IMG/VR virus record: IMGVR_UViG_3300037826_000044
Coordinates: 1 to 33,114 of that record
Reading direction: 5' to 3' (one strand)
Source: a virus
Length of the DNA stretch: 33,114 bases
The notes below the pieces were generated by a model, which saw nothing but the letters and a program-made list of their open reading frames with translations, ran no database searches and had not been told where the DNA came from. The translations under genes were made by a program, and so were the position numbers. Below, piece after piece: positions 7,875 through 15,699 of the stretch. Each line of letters begins with the position of its first letter. Within the stretch, counting starts at the first letter, position 1.

Positions 7875-8119
7875 TGTACGAAAATCCGGATACATTTGAA
7901 ATAACGCATCTCACGATAGATGGTCGCATTATTCCGGCTATGGGTCAGATGTCCTTTATACAGGATCACGGTTTGTACAATGCCCCAGGCGGCATTCGTT
8001 TGTCGGCAGGCAATGCATTGATTGCAAGTTTCGACCTTCGCATTCCAACGATTATTGATGGTGAGGTTATCAACCGTGGAATCGATGCGAGGGGAGGTGT
8101 ATGCGATGACAAACGATAA
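7874..8119 (+). CDS. Small hypothetical phage protein
   Basis: This 81-residue protein begins in a TAATG overlap with the portal stop and so is translationally coupled to it. It is rich in beta-strand-like segments (ITHLTIDGRIIPAMG, SFDLRIPTIIDGEVINRG) and has no membrane segment. Coding character and tight packing support it as real, but I do not recognise a family. Its place between portal and minor head protein suggests a role in head assembly or simply an operon passenger. Confidence 0.7.
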   Translation: MYENPDTFEITHLTIDGRIIPAMGQMSFIQDHGLYNAPGGIRLSAGNALIASFDLRIPTIIDGEVINRGIDARGGVCDDKR

Positions 8120-8396
8120 CACATACATTCTTTTTGATCGCCAATGGGGGCACATCGAGATTGTTGCGCCTGATGGAACACGTACCGAAAGTGTTGTGTT
8201 TATGCGCACACTGACGGACGGTGGCGTGGAATGGTCGCGGCATGCATTGCCGCCTGAGGTTGGCAATTTAATGCACAGCCTCAACATTGATAATGAACAG
8301 GAATTGTGGCAATGGGTGGGTGAGCAGGGCGGCGATAATCGTATGGTTAAGGTTGACCTGATTGTGGAATCGATGAGAACGGAAAATCTGACATGA
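8106..8396 (+). CDS. Small hypothetical phage protein
   Basis: The 96-residue protein starts at the ATG at 8106, which has a strong GGGGAGG eight bases upstream; the frame is open further up but without a better start. It overlaps the preceding gene by 14 bases and the next one by an ATGA. The sequence is mildly acidic with strand-like HIEIVAPDGTRTESVVF and a helical second half around NNEQELW-like residues. No known family is recognised. Confidence 0.72.
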   Translation: MTNDNTYILFDRQWGHIEIVAPDGTRTESVVFMRTLTDGGVEWSRHALPPEVGNLMHSLNIDNEQELWQWVGEQGGDNRMVKVDLIVESMRTENLT

Positions 8397-9196
8397 CCAC
8401 CGTTGAGCGCATTGCGGAATCACTCGGCACAAACGAGCGTGACCGTCGTCTTCATCCCATTGAACGTCGCCTATCACAGGCGATGGCAGATGCGTTCAAA
8501 CGTCAATCGCGTACATTCCTGCGTGAGTTGCGCAAGTTGCGCGATACGTTCCCCGAGCATCTCCAGGAGAGCGTGCCAGAGAACATATGGCTCGCTGCCT
8601 GGTTGGCTGCCGTGCGCCTGACACAGCAGGCCATGGCAGACTCTATCGAGGCGGCAGCGCGTGCCGCGTGGATTGTCGGCAATGAGGATATCCAGAGGGA
8701 GATAGGATTTCGTATTGCATTCGATATTGACAATCCGGCAGCTGTGCAGTTCCTGCGTGAATATGGCGCGCAACGTGTCACGATGATTAACGAAACAACA
8801 CGGGATTATATTCGCACGCTGATGGTTGAGGGTATGGAGCAGGGCACGTCCTATACCGAGATGGCACGCCAGTTGCGCAATCGATTTGCTGAATTCAGTA
8901 CGCCCAAACCGCAGCGCCACCTGCGCAATCGTGCCGAACTCGTCGCTGTGACCGAGACCGCGAACGCATATGGTACTGCGCAACGACAGGCAGCGGAGCG
9001 CATCACGCGGGAGGGCATCCGCATGCAGCATCGTTGGATTACGACGGGCGATGATCGGGTGAGCGATGGGTGCCGGGAGAACGCGGCGGTGGGCTGGATA
9101 CCGATGGCGCAGGCGTTCCCGTCGGGCGACTACCACGAGCCGAGATTTCCCGGTTGCCGCTGCGCCGTACAACACAGGAGGGCACGCGATGGCTGA
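8393..9196 (+). CDS. Minor head protein, SPP1 gp7/Mu gpF-like
   Basis: The 267-residue protein matches the phage head morphogenesis family: long helices in the N-terminal two thirds, then the hallmark NRAELVAVTETANAYGTAQR, a HRWITTGDDRVSDGCRENAA segment and the terminal PGCRCAV. Cys and His in these last segments resemble the usual DxRtcpxCxxxdG...PnCRC pattern. Members are minor capsid proteins bound to the portal, thought to travel with the DNA. It follows the portal after two small genes and begins in an ATGA overlap. Confidence 0.9.
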   Translation: MTTVERIAESLGTNERDRRLHPIERRLSQAMADAFKRQSRTFLRELRKLRDTFPEHLQESVPENIWLAAWLAAVRLTQQAMADSIEAAARAAWIVGNEDIQREIGFRIAFDIDNPAAVQFLREYGAQRVTMINETTRDYIRTLMVEGMEQGTSYTEMARQLRNRFAEFSTPKPQRHLRNRAELVAVTETANAYGTAQRQAAERITREGIRMQHRWITTGDDRVSDGCRENAAVGWIPMAQAFPSGDYHEPRFPGCRCAVQHRRARDG

Positions 9197-9404
9197 TCAG
9201 CAGAATATCCGCGAGGCACTACTGAAATTACACCCGCCACTCGTGGAATGCGCACGACTGCTGCCCACGTCCGAACAGCGCATCCGCCCGCAGGTCATAT
9301 CGCTGGCGGTGCTCATCGAGCGACGTTACGATCTCCCGCGAACCCTGCTCACCAGGCGCGAACGGCGCGATGGTGAGATTGAGTGTTGTATTAGTAGGTA
9401 TTGA
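9189..9404 (+). CDS. Small hypothetical phage protein
   Basis: The 71-residue protein starts at an ATG preceded by AGGAGG (9175-9180) and overlaps the minor head protein by 8 bases. It is basic and probably helical (LLKLHPPLVECARLLPTSEQ, ISLAVLIERRYDLPRTLL). The family is not recognised. It is the last gene before a break in the operon that holds a likely promoter and structured RNA. Confidence 0.65.
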   Translation: MADQQNIREALLKLHPPLVECARLLPTSEQRIRPQVISLAVLIERRYDLPRTLLTRRERRDGEIECCISRY

Positions 9405-9405
9405 C

Positions 9406-9513
9406 ATGACAGACGATTTAATCAGGCCAGTGCACGGCGGCGTGTTGCATCCTATGGGTGATTGTGCTATAATACGGGTGATGGATCGACTGTGGTGGGC
9501 CATCTGGTGGTAA
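9406..9513 (+). CDS. Possible 35-residue Trp-rich peptide
   Basis: One base after the previous stop an ATG opens a 35-codon frame ending in DRLWWAIWW. An AGG precedes it but no full ribosome-binding site. The reading frame runs across the putative promoter and into the structured RNA, so both cannot easily be the main function. The Trp-rich end could be membrane-active or chance. Confidence 0.3.
   Translation: MTDDLIRPVHGGVLHPMGDCAIIRVMDRLWWAIWW
9445..9473 (+). promoter_or_regulatory. Putative sigma70-type promoter before the capsid genes
   Basis: TTGCAT (9445-9450) is followed after exactly 17 bases by a perfect TATAAT (9468-9473). Transcription would begin near 9480, just where a set of inverted repeats begins. 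It would drive a small RNA ending at the terminator at 9642 or, by readthrough, the decoration, protease and capsid genes. Confidence 0.55.
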
Positions 9514-9642
9514 ACGGGGCATGGATAACCAGTCGCGCGTGATTTTGACCCCTGCCCACCACTGATCCAACGCAATAATATTCTCACTGAATATCGAAAG
9601 ATAAGCGGTGTATTCTCCTTCGGGAGGGTGCGCCGCTTTTTT
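9480..9642 (+). ncRNA. Candidate structured small RNA or leader
   Basis: The ~160-base stretch between a promoter and an intrinsic terminator folds well by eye. Arms GGATC..TGGTGGGC (9483-9500) and GCCCACCA..GATCC (9554-9568) form a 13-pair closing helix with one asymmetric bulge. Inside it GGGG (9516-9519) faces CCCC (9549-9552), and TGG-ATAA-CCA (9522-9531) is a small hairpin. Then ATATTC-TCACT-GAATAT (9578-9594) is a perfect hairpin, and the terminator helix follows. This could be a free phage small RNA, a packaging RNA or an attenuator for the capsid operon. I do not recognise a known family. Confidence 0.5.
9603..9642 (+). terminator. Intrinsic terminator or attenuator
   Basis: AAGCGG (9603-9608) pairs with CCGCTT (9633-9638), and within it CTCC-TTCG-GGAG makes a UUCG-capped hairpin; six T residues follow (9637-9642). 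The next gene starts only 20 bases later, so readthrough must be allowed or controlled. Confidence 0.7.
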
Positions 9643-9661
9643 GTTCTCTGGAGGGGGGGGC

Positions 9662-10066
9662 ATGGCAACAAACATTACTGAGTACCTGAGCACGTATGGA
9701 CGTTCGGTAACGGTGACACACCCGACGACGCCTTCGAGCGGCGACCCGGTGCTCTGGAATAGCATCACCGGCGTAGCAATTACGGATGAGGGCGACGGAC
9801 AGAATGATGCAACCGACACGAGTGTGCTATTTGGCGATTACGTTGCGACATTGCGCGTTGTGCCGTTTGTCGGCGCAGTTGGTGCCCGCTCTGCTGCCGA
9901 CGTGGCAGTAGGGGACGCCATTTATTACGACAGTACCGTAAGTGCCTCCGAAAGTAGCGCGCTGAATGCTAACAGCCTTGGCGTGTTCTTCGGCTACGCT
10001 ATGTCGAGCGTTGCATCGGCGGCAGGCGGCACGGGCGCTGAAATTTCGGTGTGGCACATCCAGTAA
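9662..10066 (+). CDS. Capsid decoration protein, DUF2190-like
   Basis: The 134-residue protein has the pattern of DUF2190 cement proteins: SGDPVLWNSITGVAITDEGD, then LRVVPFVGAV, then VGDAIYYDS and LGVFFGYAM, that is a small beta-barrel with a conserved GDPV...G.A and GD.IYYD. Such proteins bind the outside of the capsid and stabilise it. A long G-run including GGAGG precedes the ATG at 9662. It opens the capsid gene group after the structured intergenic region. Confidence in the family is moderate, in the gene high. Confidence 0.8.
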   Translation: MATNITEYLSTYGRSVTVTHPTTPSSGDPVLWNSITGVAITDEGDGQNDATDTSVLFGDYVATLRVVPFVGAVGARSAADVAVGDAIYYDSTVSASESSALNANSLGVFFGYAMSSVASAAGGTGAEISVWHIQ

Positions 10067-11823
10067 TGCCCTACACCGTCCGTCAATGCGATGACCAGTG
10101 GTGTGTCGTGAAGGACGACGATGGTGATGTCGTTGGCAGGCACAGCACCCGCGACGCTGCTGATGCTCAAAAAACTGCCCTCGACATCAACGTCACGTCT
10201 CAGGAGGCTGAGAGTTACACACCGCCGCAAGGCGTACGAGACGCCGCTCAGCGGGCGCTGGACTGGCGAGACGAGTACGGGCGCGGCGGCACTGATGTCG
10301 GCATCGCGCGCGCGCGTGACCTGGCAAACGGGCGCAACGTCTCAGCAGATACCATTCAACGGATGGTCAGTTTCTTTGCCCGTCATGGTGTCAATCGTAG
10401 CGAGCATTACGACCTGGAGGATGGGGAACCTACGACGTGGCGCATTGCCTGGGATTTGTGGGGCGGCGATGCTGGGCGACGATGGTCTGAGAGGATAGCA
10501 AAACAAATGGACAGAGAGGAAGAAAGCACAACAACCGAATCGCAGGAAGACGCGCCGAACTATCGCGCTGCTGATGCTCGTGCTCGTTGCGGAAATTGCG
10601 AGTTTCGCCGGGACGACATTTGCACACGCTTCGACTTTGAGGCATCAAGAGACATGGTCTGCGATGATCATACCTATGCTGAGGCTGAAGAGGCTGCCGC
10701 GTCTCTAGAGAGCGCTATCCAGGAGGCAGGCCGCAAACTCAACAAAAAAAACCTGCAACGTGTGATGGATGCAATGAGGATGCTGCAAGAGATGATAGAC
10801 GAGATGACGCCCGATGAAGCGTACAAAGATGACATCGAGGAGGCGTCGTTTGTTGCCGAAACAAAATTGCGCGAACAGGAGCGCAACGGGCGCGCACTCA
10901 TCCGCATCATCACGCCTGGATGGGGCAGCAGCGGCTATTACCCTGCAGAGGTGCTGCGCCGCGACGGCCCAAACGTGTTCACCACAGGCACACAGCTTTA
11001 TCTCAACCACCCAACGCGAACCGAGGAGTCCGAACGGCCTGAGCGCGATATCCGCGACCTGGCGGGCAAACTCGCCAGTGATGCGATATGGATGGATGAC
11101 GGGCTATATGCCGATATCGAGTACTACAACAACCACCGCCCGCTCATTGCGGCTATTGGCGAGGACCTTGATGTATCTATTCGCGCCGATGGCACATACC
11201 GCACCGGCGAGGCGGAGGGTCGCAAGGGCCGCATTATTGAGCAGCTTGTCAGGGCTGAAAGCATAGATTTTGTCACCCGTGCAGGCGCGGGTGGTAAGGT
11301 GGCGCGCCTGATGGAAGCGCGCCAGGATAAACCAATTGAAAAAGTCCGGAGGGGCAAGGTGAAACCAGAGGAACTCACGGCACTCCAGGAGCGGCTTGCC
11401 CGTCTGGAGGAGACCAATCAGGCGCACGTCAATGTGCGTACGGAACTTGAGGAGGCATTGAAGGCAGAGCGGCAGGCGCGCCTGCTGACTGAGGCGCGGC
11501 ACTATATCCAGGAACGTCTCGATAGCAAACTGCCACAGCGCACAGTGGCGCGTCTGTCGCGGGAACTGGAACGCAACATTCCGTTTACCGAAGACGGCAT
11601 GGCGATTGACTATGCCGAATTCAGCAAACACATCAAGGAGGCGGGCGATGTCGCCTGGGTTGAACTGGCAGAGGCCGCGCCGTCGGGCATCATTCGCGGG
11701 ATGGGCACCAGCGCGCCTGCGGTGCTCACAGACGCCGATTTTGAATCGAAACTGGCAGAAGCGTTCCAGGCTAGCGGCATGGATGAGAAGCGCGCCACCA
11801 TTGCGGCGCGGGGGGTGCGGTGA
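10066..11823 (+). CDS. Head maturation protease fused to scaffold, with extra N-terminal domains
   Basis: The 585-residue protein starts in a TAATG overlap. Residues ~1-45 form a small beta domain (YTVRQCDDQWCVVKDDDGDV). Residues ~50-145 match a domain seen in phage and archaeal virus proteins with GRGGTDVGIARARDLANG, a FFARH segment and AWDLWGGDAG. A four-Cys stretch (CGNC, CTRFDF, MVCDDH) follows near 180-205. Residues ~275-425 look like the prohead protease, with YLNHPTRTEE, DVSIRADG and ESIDFVTRAGAGG. From ~435 a coiled coil (ALQERLARLEETNQAHV) resembles an internal scaffold. The protease would cleave the scaffold before the capsid expands. It directly precedes the major capsid gene. Confidence 0.82.
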   Translation: MPYTVRQCDDQWCVVKDDDGDVVGRHSTRDAADAQKTALDINVTSQEAESYTPPQGVRDAAQRALDWRDEYGRGGTDVGIARARDLANGRNVSADTIQRMVSFFARHGVNRSEHYDLEDGEPTTWRIAWDLWGGDAGRRWSERIAKQMDREEESTTTESQEDAPNYRAADARARCGNCEFRRDDICTRFDFEASRDMVCDDHTYAEAEEAAASLESAIQEAGRKLNKKNLQRVMDAMRMLQEMIDEMTPDEAYKDDIEEASFVAETKLREQERNGRALIRIITPGWGSSGYYPAEVLRRDGPNVFTTGTQLYLNHPTRTEESERPERDIRDLAGKLASDAIWMDDGLYADIEYYNNHRPLIAAIGEDLDVSIRADGTYRTGEAEGRKGRIIEQLVRAESIDFVTRAGAGGKVARLMEARQDKPIEKVRRGKVKPEELTALQERLARLEETNQAHVNVRTELEEALKAERQARLLTEARHYIQERLDSKLPQRTVARLSRELERNIPFTEDGMAIDYAEFSKHIKEAGDVAWVELAEAAPSGIIRGMGTSAPAVLTDADFESKLAEAFQASGMDEKRATIAARGVR

Positions 11824-12998
11824 TGAACAATCTGAATTTTGCGGGCCTGATGGAGGCCGATGGGGTGCAGGCAGCGACATTTGAAGCACTCGCCCGCCAG
11901 AATGCACAAATCAACCGGAACACAACTGAATACAAACAACGCTTGTATGAAGCTCAGGTGTATCTGAACAACCTACGCACGCGGCAAACACGCATCCCAT
12001 TGCGTGAGGCAATGAGCACGAGTGACTTCCCCAACCTTTTCGGAGACATCCTCTCTCGTCGCCTGGCGGCGGACTATATGGTATATAGTGCAGACTGGAC
12101 AGCCTACGCCGAGCGACGGATGGTGCCCGATTTCCGCGATGTCAAGACATTCGCGGGGTACGGCGGCGATCAACTGTTGACCGAGGCACCCGAAGGCACC
12201 ACAGGCGTAGGTTATAAGGCTGTGGAAGACCGCGAGCTCACCGATTACGCCGTCAAGAAATACGTCAGCAAGATCCAGTTGACAATGGAAGCACTTGTCA
12301 ATGACGACCTGGGCGCGTTTGATCGACTGCCTACCAAGCTCGCGGCAGGTGCCCGTCGGAGTGAAGAGAAGTTTGTGACTGAATTGTATGCAGGCTCGTC
12401 TGGGCCGCTCGCGGCTGTCTATAGCGTGGGCAATAACAACGTGGTCACGAGTAACCCAACGTTATCGATTAGCGCATTGCAGACGGCATACGCGGTGCTC
12501 AAGAACCAGACTGATGAGAATGGCCTGCCAATTTTCATCGATGCTGTGACGCTCGTTGTGCCGCCTGCTCTAGAAATCACAGCGCGCAATATCCTGAATG
12601 CGACACAGTTGGAGGTCGGGCTCGTGGGACAGGGTGCAGTATCTTCCCCTGCCGAAGAGCAGCGGATTGTGACTGCGAACTGGATGGCGAACCGGACGAC
12701 CCTGGTGGTCAACCCGTGGCTGCCGTACATTGCTGACTCCAATGGCGATACCTCGTGGTATCTGTTCGCGTCTCCCACCAGCGGACGCCCGGCGATTGAA
12801 GTCGGCTTCCTGTCGCTGCTGGGCGGCGCGCCTGCGGTTTTCCGCCGCCGCCCGGACGCCGTGAGCCTGACTGGCAACACTGAAGTTCCCATCGGCTCGT
12901 TCGACAGCAATAGCTACGAATGGGGGGTGATGCACGTATTCGGTGGACAACTCGCCGACTACCGCTGCACAGTTGCCAGCAACGGGACGGAGTCATAA
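11823..12998 (+). CDS. Major capsid protein
   Basis: The 391-residue protein is placed after the protease-scaffold and starts in a TGATG overlap. The N-terminal arm is helical and polar. The HK97-like core shows LLTEAPEGTTGVGYKAVEDR, YAVKKYVSKIQLTMEALVND, an A-domain with EITARNILNAT, and NPWLPYIADSNGDTSWYLF followed by GRPAIEVGFLSLLGG. These fit capsid proteins of Mu-like or related siphophages. Its end overlaps the next gene by one base. Confidence 0.9.
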   Translation: MNNLNFAGLMEADGVQAATFEALARQNAQINRNTTEYKQRLYEAQVYLNNLRTRQTRIPLREAMSTSDFPNLFGDILSRRLAADYMVYSADWTAYAERRMVPDFRDVKTFAGYGGDQLLTEAPEGTTGVGYKAVEDRELTDYAVKKYVSKIQLTMEALVNDDLGAFDRLPTKLAAGARRSEEKFVTELYAGSSGPLAAVYSVGNNNVVTSNPTLSISALQTAYAVLKNQTDENGLPIFIDAVTLVVPPALEITARNILNATQLEVGLVGQGAVSSPAEEQRIVTANWMANRTTLVVNPWLPYIADSNGDTSWYLFASPTSGRPAIEVGFLSLLGGAPAVFRRRPDAVSLTGNTEVPIGSFDSNSYEWGVMHVFGGQLADYRCTVASNGTES

Positions 12999-13207
12999 TG
13001 CAGCCAGCAACGAACGGTACTGACGAGCGCCTGGATGCCATCCTCGCAGAACTCCAGGCGCTCAAGGCAACAGTGGCGGCGTTGAAACCATCGCCGCCCG
13101 AATCGCCCGAGGGGCAGATGAGACTACAGGAGCCTGCTGATGGCAGCAACGTACGTACCAGGAACAACCGTCGGAAACCTGCGCCTCCTGGCACTGAAGG
13201 ACACTGA
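12998..13207 (+). CDS. Small coiled-coil protein
   Basis: The 69-residue protein starts in a TAATG overlap with the capsid stop. A short coiled coil (LDAILAELQALKATVAALKP) is followed by a Pro-rich, basic tail. Its 3' third overlaps the next gene by 68 bases. It is likely a small head or connector accessory; no family is recognised. Confidence 0.65.
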   Translation: MQPATNGTDERLDAILAELQALKATVAALKPSPPESPEGQMRLQEPADGSNVRTRNNRRKPAPPGTEGH

Positions 13208-13532
13208 CACATCCGACCCGGTTTTCACGGATGAGGAGTATAGTGTGTTCTATTCGTTCGAGGGCAGCAATATGCGGCGGGCCATTGCCCGCATATATGA
13301 GACGGTGGCCGGGAGCGAGCTATACATTCAGAAGGTCATCAAACTCTTAGATATCACGACCGATGGTGCATCATTGGCACGTGAGTTTCGGCTCCAGGCG
13401 AAAGAGCAGCGGAAACTGGCAGACGAGGAGGAGTTCCGCGAGGGTACCGCCTGGGACATTGCCGAGCAGAACGTGGGCGAATTTGCCGCACGTGAGATAT
13501 GGATGAACGAATGGCTACGCGATCTCACCTAA
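13140..13532 (+). CDS. Head-tail connector/adaptor protein
   Basis: The 130-residue mainly helical protein begins ATG at 13140 with AGGAG nine bases upstream. Its plan, a short N-terminal acidic segment (FTDEEYSVFYSFEGS), helix with RRAIARIYETVAG, and LLDITTDGASLAREFRLQAK, resembles head-completion adaptors of the gp6/gp15 type that sit below the portal. Position after the capsid and before the stopper gene agrees. Confidence 0.7.
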   Translation: MAATYVPGTTVGNLRLLALKDTDTSDPVFTDEEYSVFYSFEGSNMRRAIARIYETVAGSELYIQKVIKLLDITTDGASLAREFRLQAKEQRKLADEEEFREGTAWDIAEQNVGEFAAREIWMNEWLRDLT

Positions 13533-13981
13533 TACATCCGAAATTGCTGCGAAACCTGGCAGACTTCTATCCGCAAGTTGGTACGGTGCAGCGTTTGAAT
13601 GCCGCGCAAGACACCTATGGGCAGCCGGTAGAGGCGTGGCAATTGATTAGTAGCCGCCTGATCAATATCCCGTGCCGTGTCTCGCCTGTCGCTGTGAGCG
13701 AGACAGACACAATAGAACAAACGTATGGCACCATCACGCATCGCATCGCGTTGCGCGGTGCGTATTCAGAGATTGACGAGCGTATGAGATTTGTATCAGA
13801 TGGTCAGGCATACGATATCCAGGGCGTGCAGACCGATCCACAATCGCGTAGCACGTATCTCGACACCGAGATTGTACGCGGCGAGCCGGACACCGTGACA
13901 CTGGCGAGCATTCCAACGCTCGCAACAGATAGCGACGCGATCATCGTAACCGATGGCGGCGTCGGGCTATGGGTGGTGTGA
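13499..13981 (+). CDS. Head closure/stopper protein, probable
   Basis: The 160-residue protein has a central beta-rich region typical of phage head-tail joining proteins: VQRLNAAQDTYGQPVEAWQ, then IPCRVSPV, then HRIALRGAYSEIDERMRF and GQAYDIQGVQTDP. These proteins close the connector after packaging and receive the tail. It overlaps the adaptor by 34 bases; an internal ATG at 13511 is an alternative start. The stop overlaps the next start. Confidence 0.75.
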   Translation: MDERMATRSHLIHPKLLRNLADFYPQVGTVQRLNAAQDTYGQPVEAWQLISSRLINIPCRVSPVAVSETDTIEQTYGTITHRIALRGAYSEIDERMRFVSDGQAYDIQGVQTDPQSRSTYLDTEIVRGEPDTVTLASIPTLATDSDAIIVTDGGVGLWVV

Positions 13982-15045
13982 TGGCTGAGAATGAACTGAC
14001 ACAAATTATAGAGCTGGTTGAGAGCCTGACACCTGCGGATAATGACTACCTGCCCATCCAGGCATCGGCAGGTGGGGCGGGCAGCACAAAACGCACGTCT
14101 ATCGCCGCCATCCGTGATGGCGTGGCATTTGTCACGTATCAGCGCATACTGTTCGTTGGGAAACACGGCAGCGATAGCAACGATGGTACGAACCCGCAAA
14201 CGGCTTTTCTCACCATTGGCGCGGCGATGACCGCAGCGACATCGCTGGGGCCAGCTATCGACAATCGTGTTGCAATCCAAGTACTTGATGCCGGTGATTA
14301 CACCGAAAATATCACACAACCTGACTATGTGACTATTGAAGCGCCAAAGGCGACATTGTATGGGGCTATTTCGCTCGGAGACAACACACAAACCAGGTTT
14401 TTTCGCATTCGGGCGACGGGCAACGGGCAATACCTCATTCGCAAAACGGGCGGGGATGAGACGAGTTATGTGTATGTCTCGGAGTTAGACGGCACTGGAC
14501 CAACGGCTACTGAGAAGCCTGGTGATGGCACCCGAACGAATACCGACTGCGTGCAGAACAATAGCAACAGCAGTATATTATTCGTGTTCGCACCAAAGAT
14601 ATGGGTACCGCAAGGTGGGTTTGGGGTTGGTGATAGTTCGGCACAACAGGGGCACGTACATGTCAATGTAGAGGATTTGTACCTGGTGGGCGATGGCGCT
14701 ACAGGAGTCAATGCAAACCAGTTTAGCGCATCTGTTATTTTGCGGTTTGGGCACATATTGGAATTAGGCAGCCCATCGAATTGTGTCGGCATCCGTGTAA
14801 CCAGTGGTAGTTATTGCTATACTCTCGGTACGCAAATTAGGGTGCCGAACGGTAAGATTTGGGACATCAACGGCACGGGCGCGCTTGACATTGTGTGCCC
14901 TGTCACCGAAGGCACAATGGACGGCTACCCACGCACCGCCTATACCGACCGACTCACCATCAACCCTAATCTGCCCACGTCTAGCGCTGGCCTGCCCGCC
15001 GGGGCGTTCTGGAATGACGCCGGGACACTCAAGATCGTGACGTGA
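13981..15045 (+). CDS. Beta-helix fibre-like structural protein
   Basis: The 354-residue protein starts in a TGATG overlap. After a polar N-terminus, residues ~60-330 look like a parallel beta-helix: ILFVGKHGSDSNDGTNPQTA (the typical entry of pectate-lyase-like folds), AIQVLDAGDYTENITQPDYV, then coils such as VHVNVEDLYLVGDGATGVNA. The end, AGLPAGAFWNDAGTLKIV, is a motif often seen at the end of phage fibres. Such proteins bind or degrade surface polysaccharide. Its place among connector genes, not with the other fibres, is unusual; it could be a head fibre. Confidence 0.78.
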   Translation: MAENELTQIIELVESLTPADNDYLPIQASAGGAGSTKRTSIAAIRDGVAFVTYQRILFVGKHGSDSNDGTNPQTAFLTIGAAMTAATSLGPAIDNRVAIQVLDAGDYTENITQPDYVTIEAPKATLYGAISLGDNTQTRFFRIRATGNGQYLIRKTGGDETSYVYVSELDGTGPTATEKPGDGTRTNTDCVQNNSNSSILFVFAPKIWVPQGGFGVGDSSAQQGHVHVNVEDLYLVGDGATGVNANQFSASVILRFGHILELGSPSNCVGIRVTSGSYCYTLGTQIRVPNGKIWDINGTGALDIVCPVTEGTMDGYPRTAYTDRLTINPNLPTSSAGLPAGAFWNDAGTLKIVT

Positions 15046-15232
15046 TATGCAACGATTGACGACACAACCGAGCAACGCACTCGCTGAAGCTCTCACCGGG
15101 CTCCTGCGCCGCCTTAATGCCTGCATAGGTGCCTGGGGGCAGGGTGATAGTTTTGCGCGTGTAGCGCGCCTCTGGCCTGGGCGGGCGGCCCGTCTGGTTG
15201 GGTCGCCGCCCGCCATGGGTGTATTTGGTCAT
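15029..15232 (-). CDS. Ribbon-helix-helix-like regulator, copy 1
   Basis: The 67-residue protein has a basic N-terminus (THGGRRPNQTGRPPRPEA), one beta-strand (RKTITLPPGTYAGI) and two helices ending in SFSECVARLCRQSL, the plan of Arc/CopG-type DNA-binding proteins. It follows directly after the 118-residue cargo gene on the minus strand and overlaps the 3' end of the beta-helix gene by 17 bases. It is nearly identical to the protein at 15695. It may repress the shared promoter or act as an antitoxin to the gene before it; neither is shown. Confidence 0.75.
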   Translation of the reverse strand: MTKYTHGGRRPNQTGRPPRPEARYTRKTITLPPGTYAGIKAAQEPGESFSECVARLCRQSLHITSRS

Positions 15233-15236
15233 TTAC
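15047..15236. repeat. Direct repeat, regulator copy (mate 15702-15890)
   Basis: About 190 bases covering nearly all of the ribbon-helix-helix gene recur at 15702-15890 with only scattered differences. Recombination between the copies would delete one cassette. Confidence 0.85.
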
Positions 15237-15589
15237 ATCCACCGTTCGCCTGCATTCCAGCGATCAACCAGGTCTTGGACTTCCGCTTCCGTTGTGTCAA
15301 AGTATGTCAACATCTGTGCATTAGTATTCAAAACCAAATTGCCAGTATCCCAATCGTATTTTGCAAAAGTCCCGGCAACTGTTTTCCATATCGAGCGCTT
15401 ACCTTCCGGCGCTTCTGCCCATTCGCGTGGGGCAATCTCCACACGACGCACACGGGCTTTCTTGGTTTTGCTGCTATTGCCAAACTCACCCTTGATTGTG
15501 CGCTCGCTGCTGGGGAGGAACTGACCGCCCTGGTAAAATTCGCCGTTCCTACCGTACTGTCCGCCTGCTCGTGCTTTACCGTTTGTCAT
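15233..15589 (-). CDS. Cargo gene of cassette 1, hypothetical
   Basis: The 118-residue protein begins with a Gly-rich basic stretch (GKARAGGQYGRNGEFYQGGQ) and continues with charged segments such as KKARVRRVEIAPREWAEAPE and a C-terminal helix (TEAEVQDLVDRWNAGERW). It resembles an accessory protein found in some phages and plasmids, but I know no function. AAAGGA stands upstream of the ATG, and a near-consensus promoter lies at 15638-15666. Its stop abuts the start of the ribbon-helix-helix gene, so the two form an operon running against the structural genes. Confidence 0.72.
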   Translation of the reverse strand: MTNGKARAGGQYGRNGEFYQGGQFLPSSERTIKGEFGNSSKTKKARVRRVEIAPREWAEAPEGKRSIWKTVAGTFAKYDWDTGNLVLNTNAQMLTYFDTTEAEVQDLVDRWNAGERWM

Positions 15590-15597
15590 TGTGTGTG

Positions 15598-15699
15598 TCC
15601 TTTCAGTTTACTAATGTGTATGTTTAACTTGATTACAATCATACCATATTCAAGTGTGTTTGTCAAGGCTTTGTGATGCGGAATAGTGAGTAATTTAAT
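15598..15699. repeat. Direct repeat, promoter/leader copy (mate 16087-16188)
   Basis: About 100 bases holding the ribosome-binding site, operator-like repeat, promoter and the TGATGCGGAATAGTGAG segment recur at 16087-16188. With the regulator repeat this frames a tandem cassette whose middle gene differs. Confidence 0.85.
15638..15666 (-). promoter_or_regulatory. Promoter of cassette 1
   Basis: Read on the minus strand, TTGACA (15661-15666) and TATGAT (15638-15643) are 17 bases apart. An inverted repeat GATT-AC-AATC (15631-15640) overlaps the -10 and could be an operator. The same promoter occurs at 16130-16158. Confidence 0.82.
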
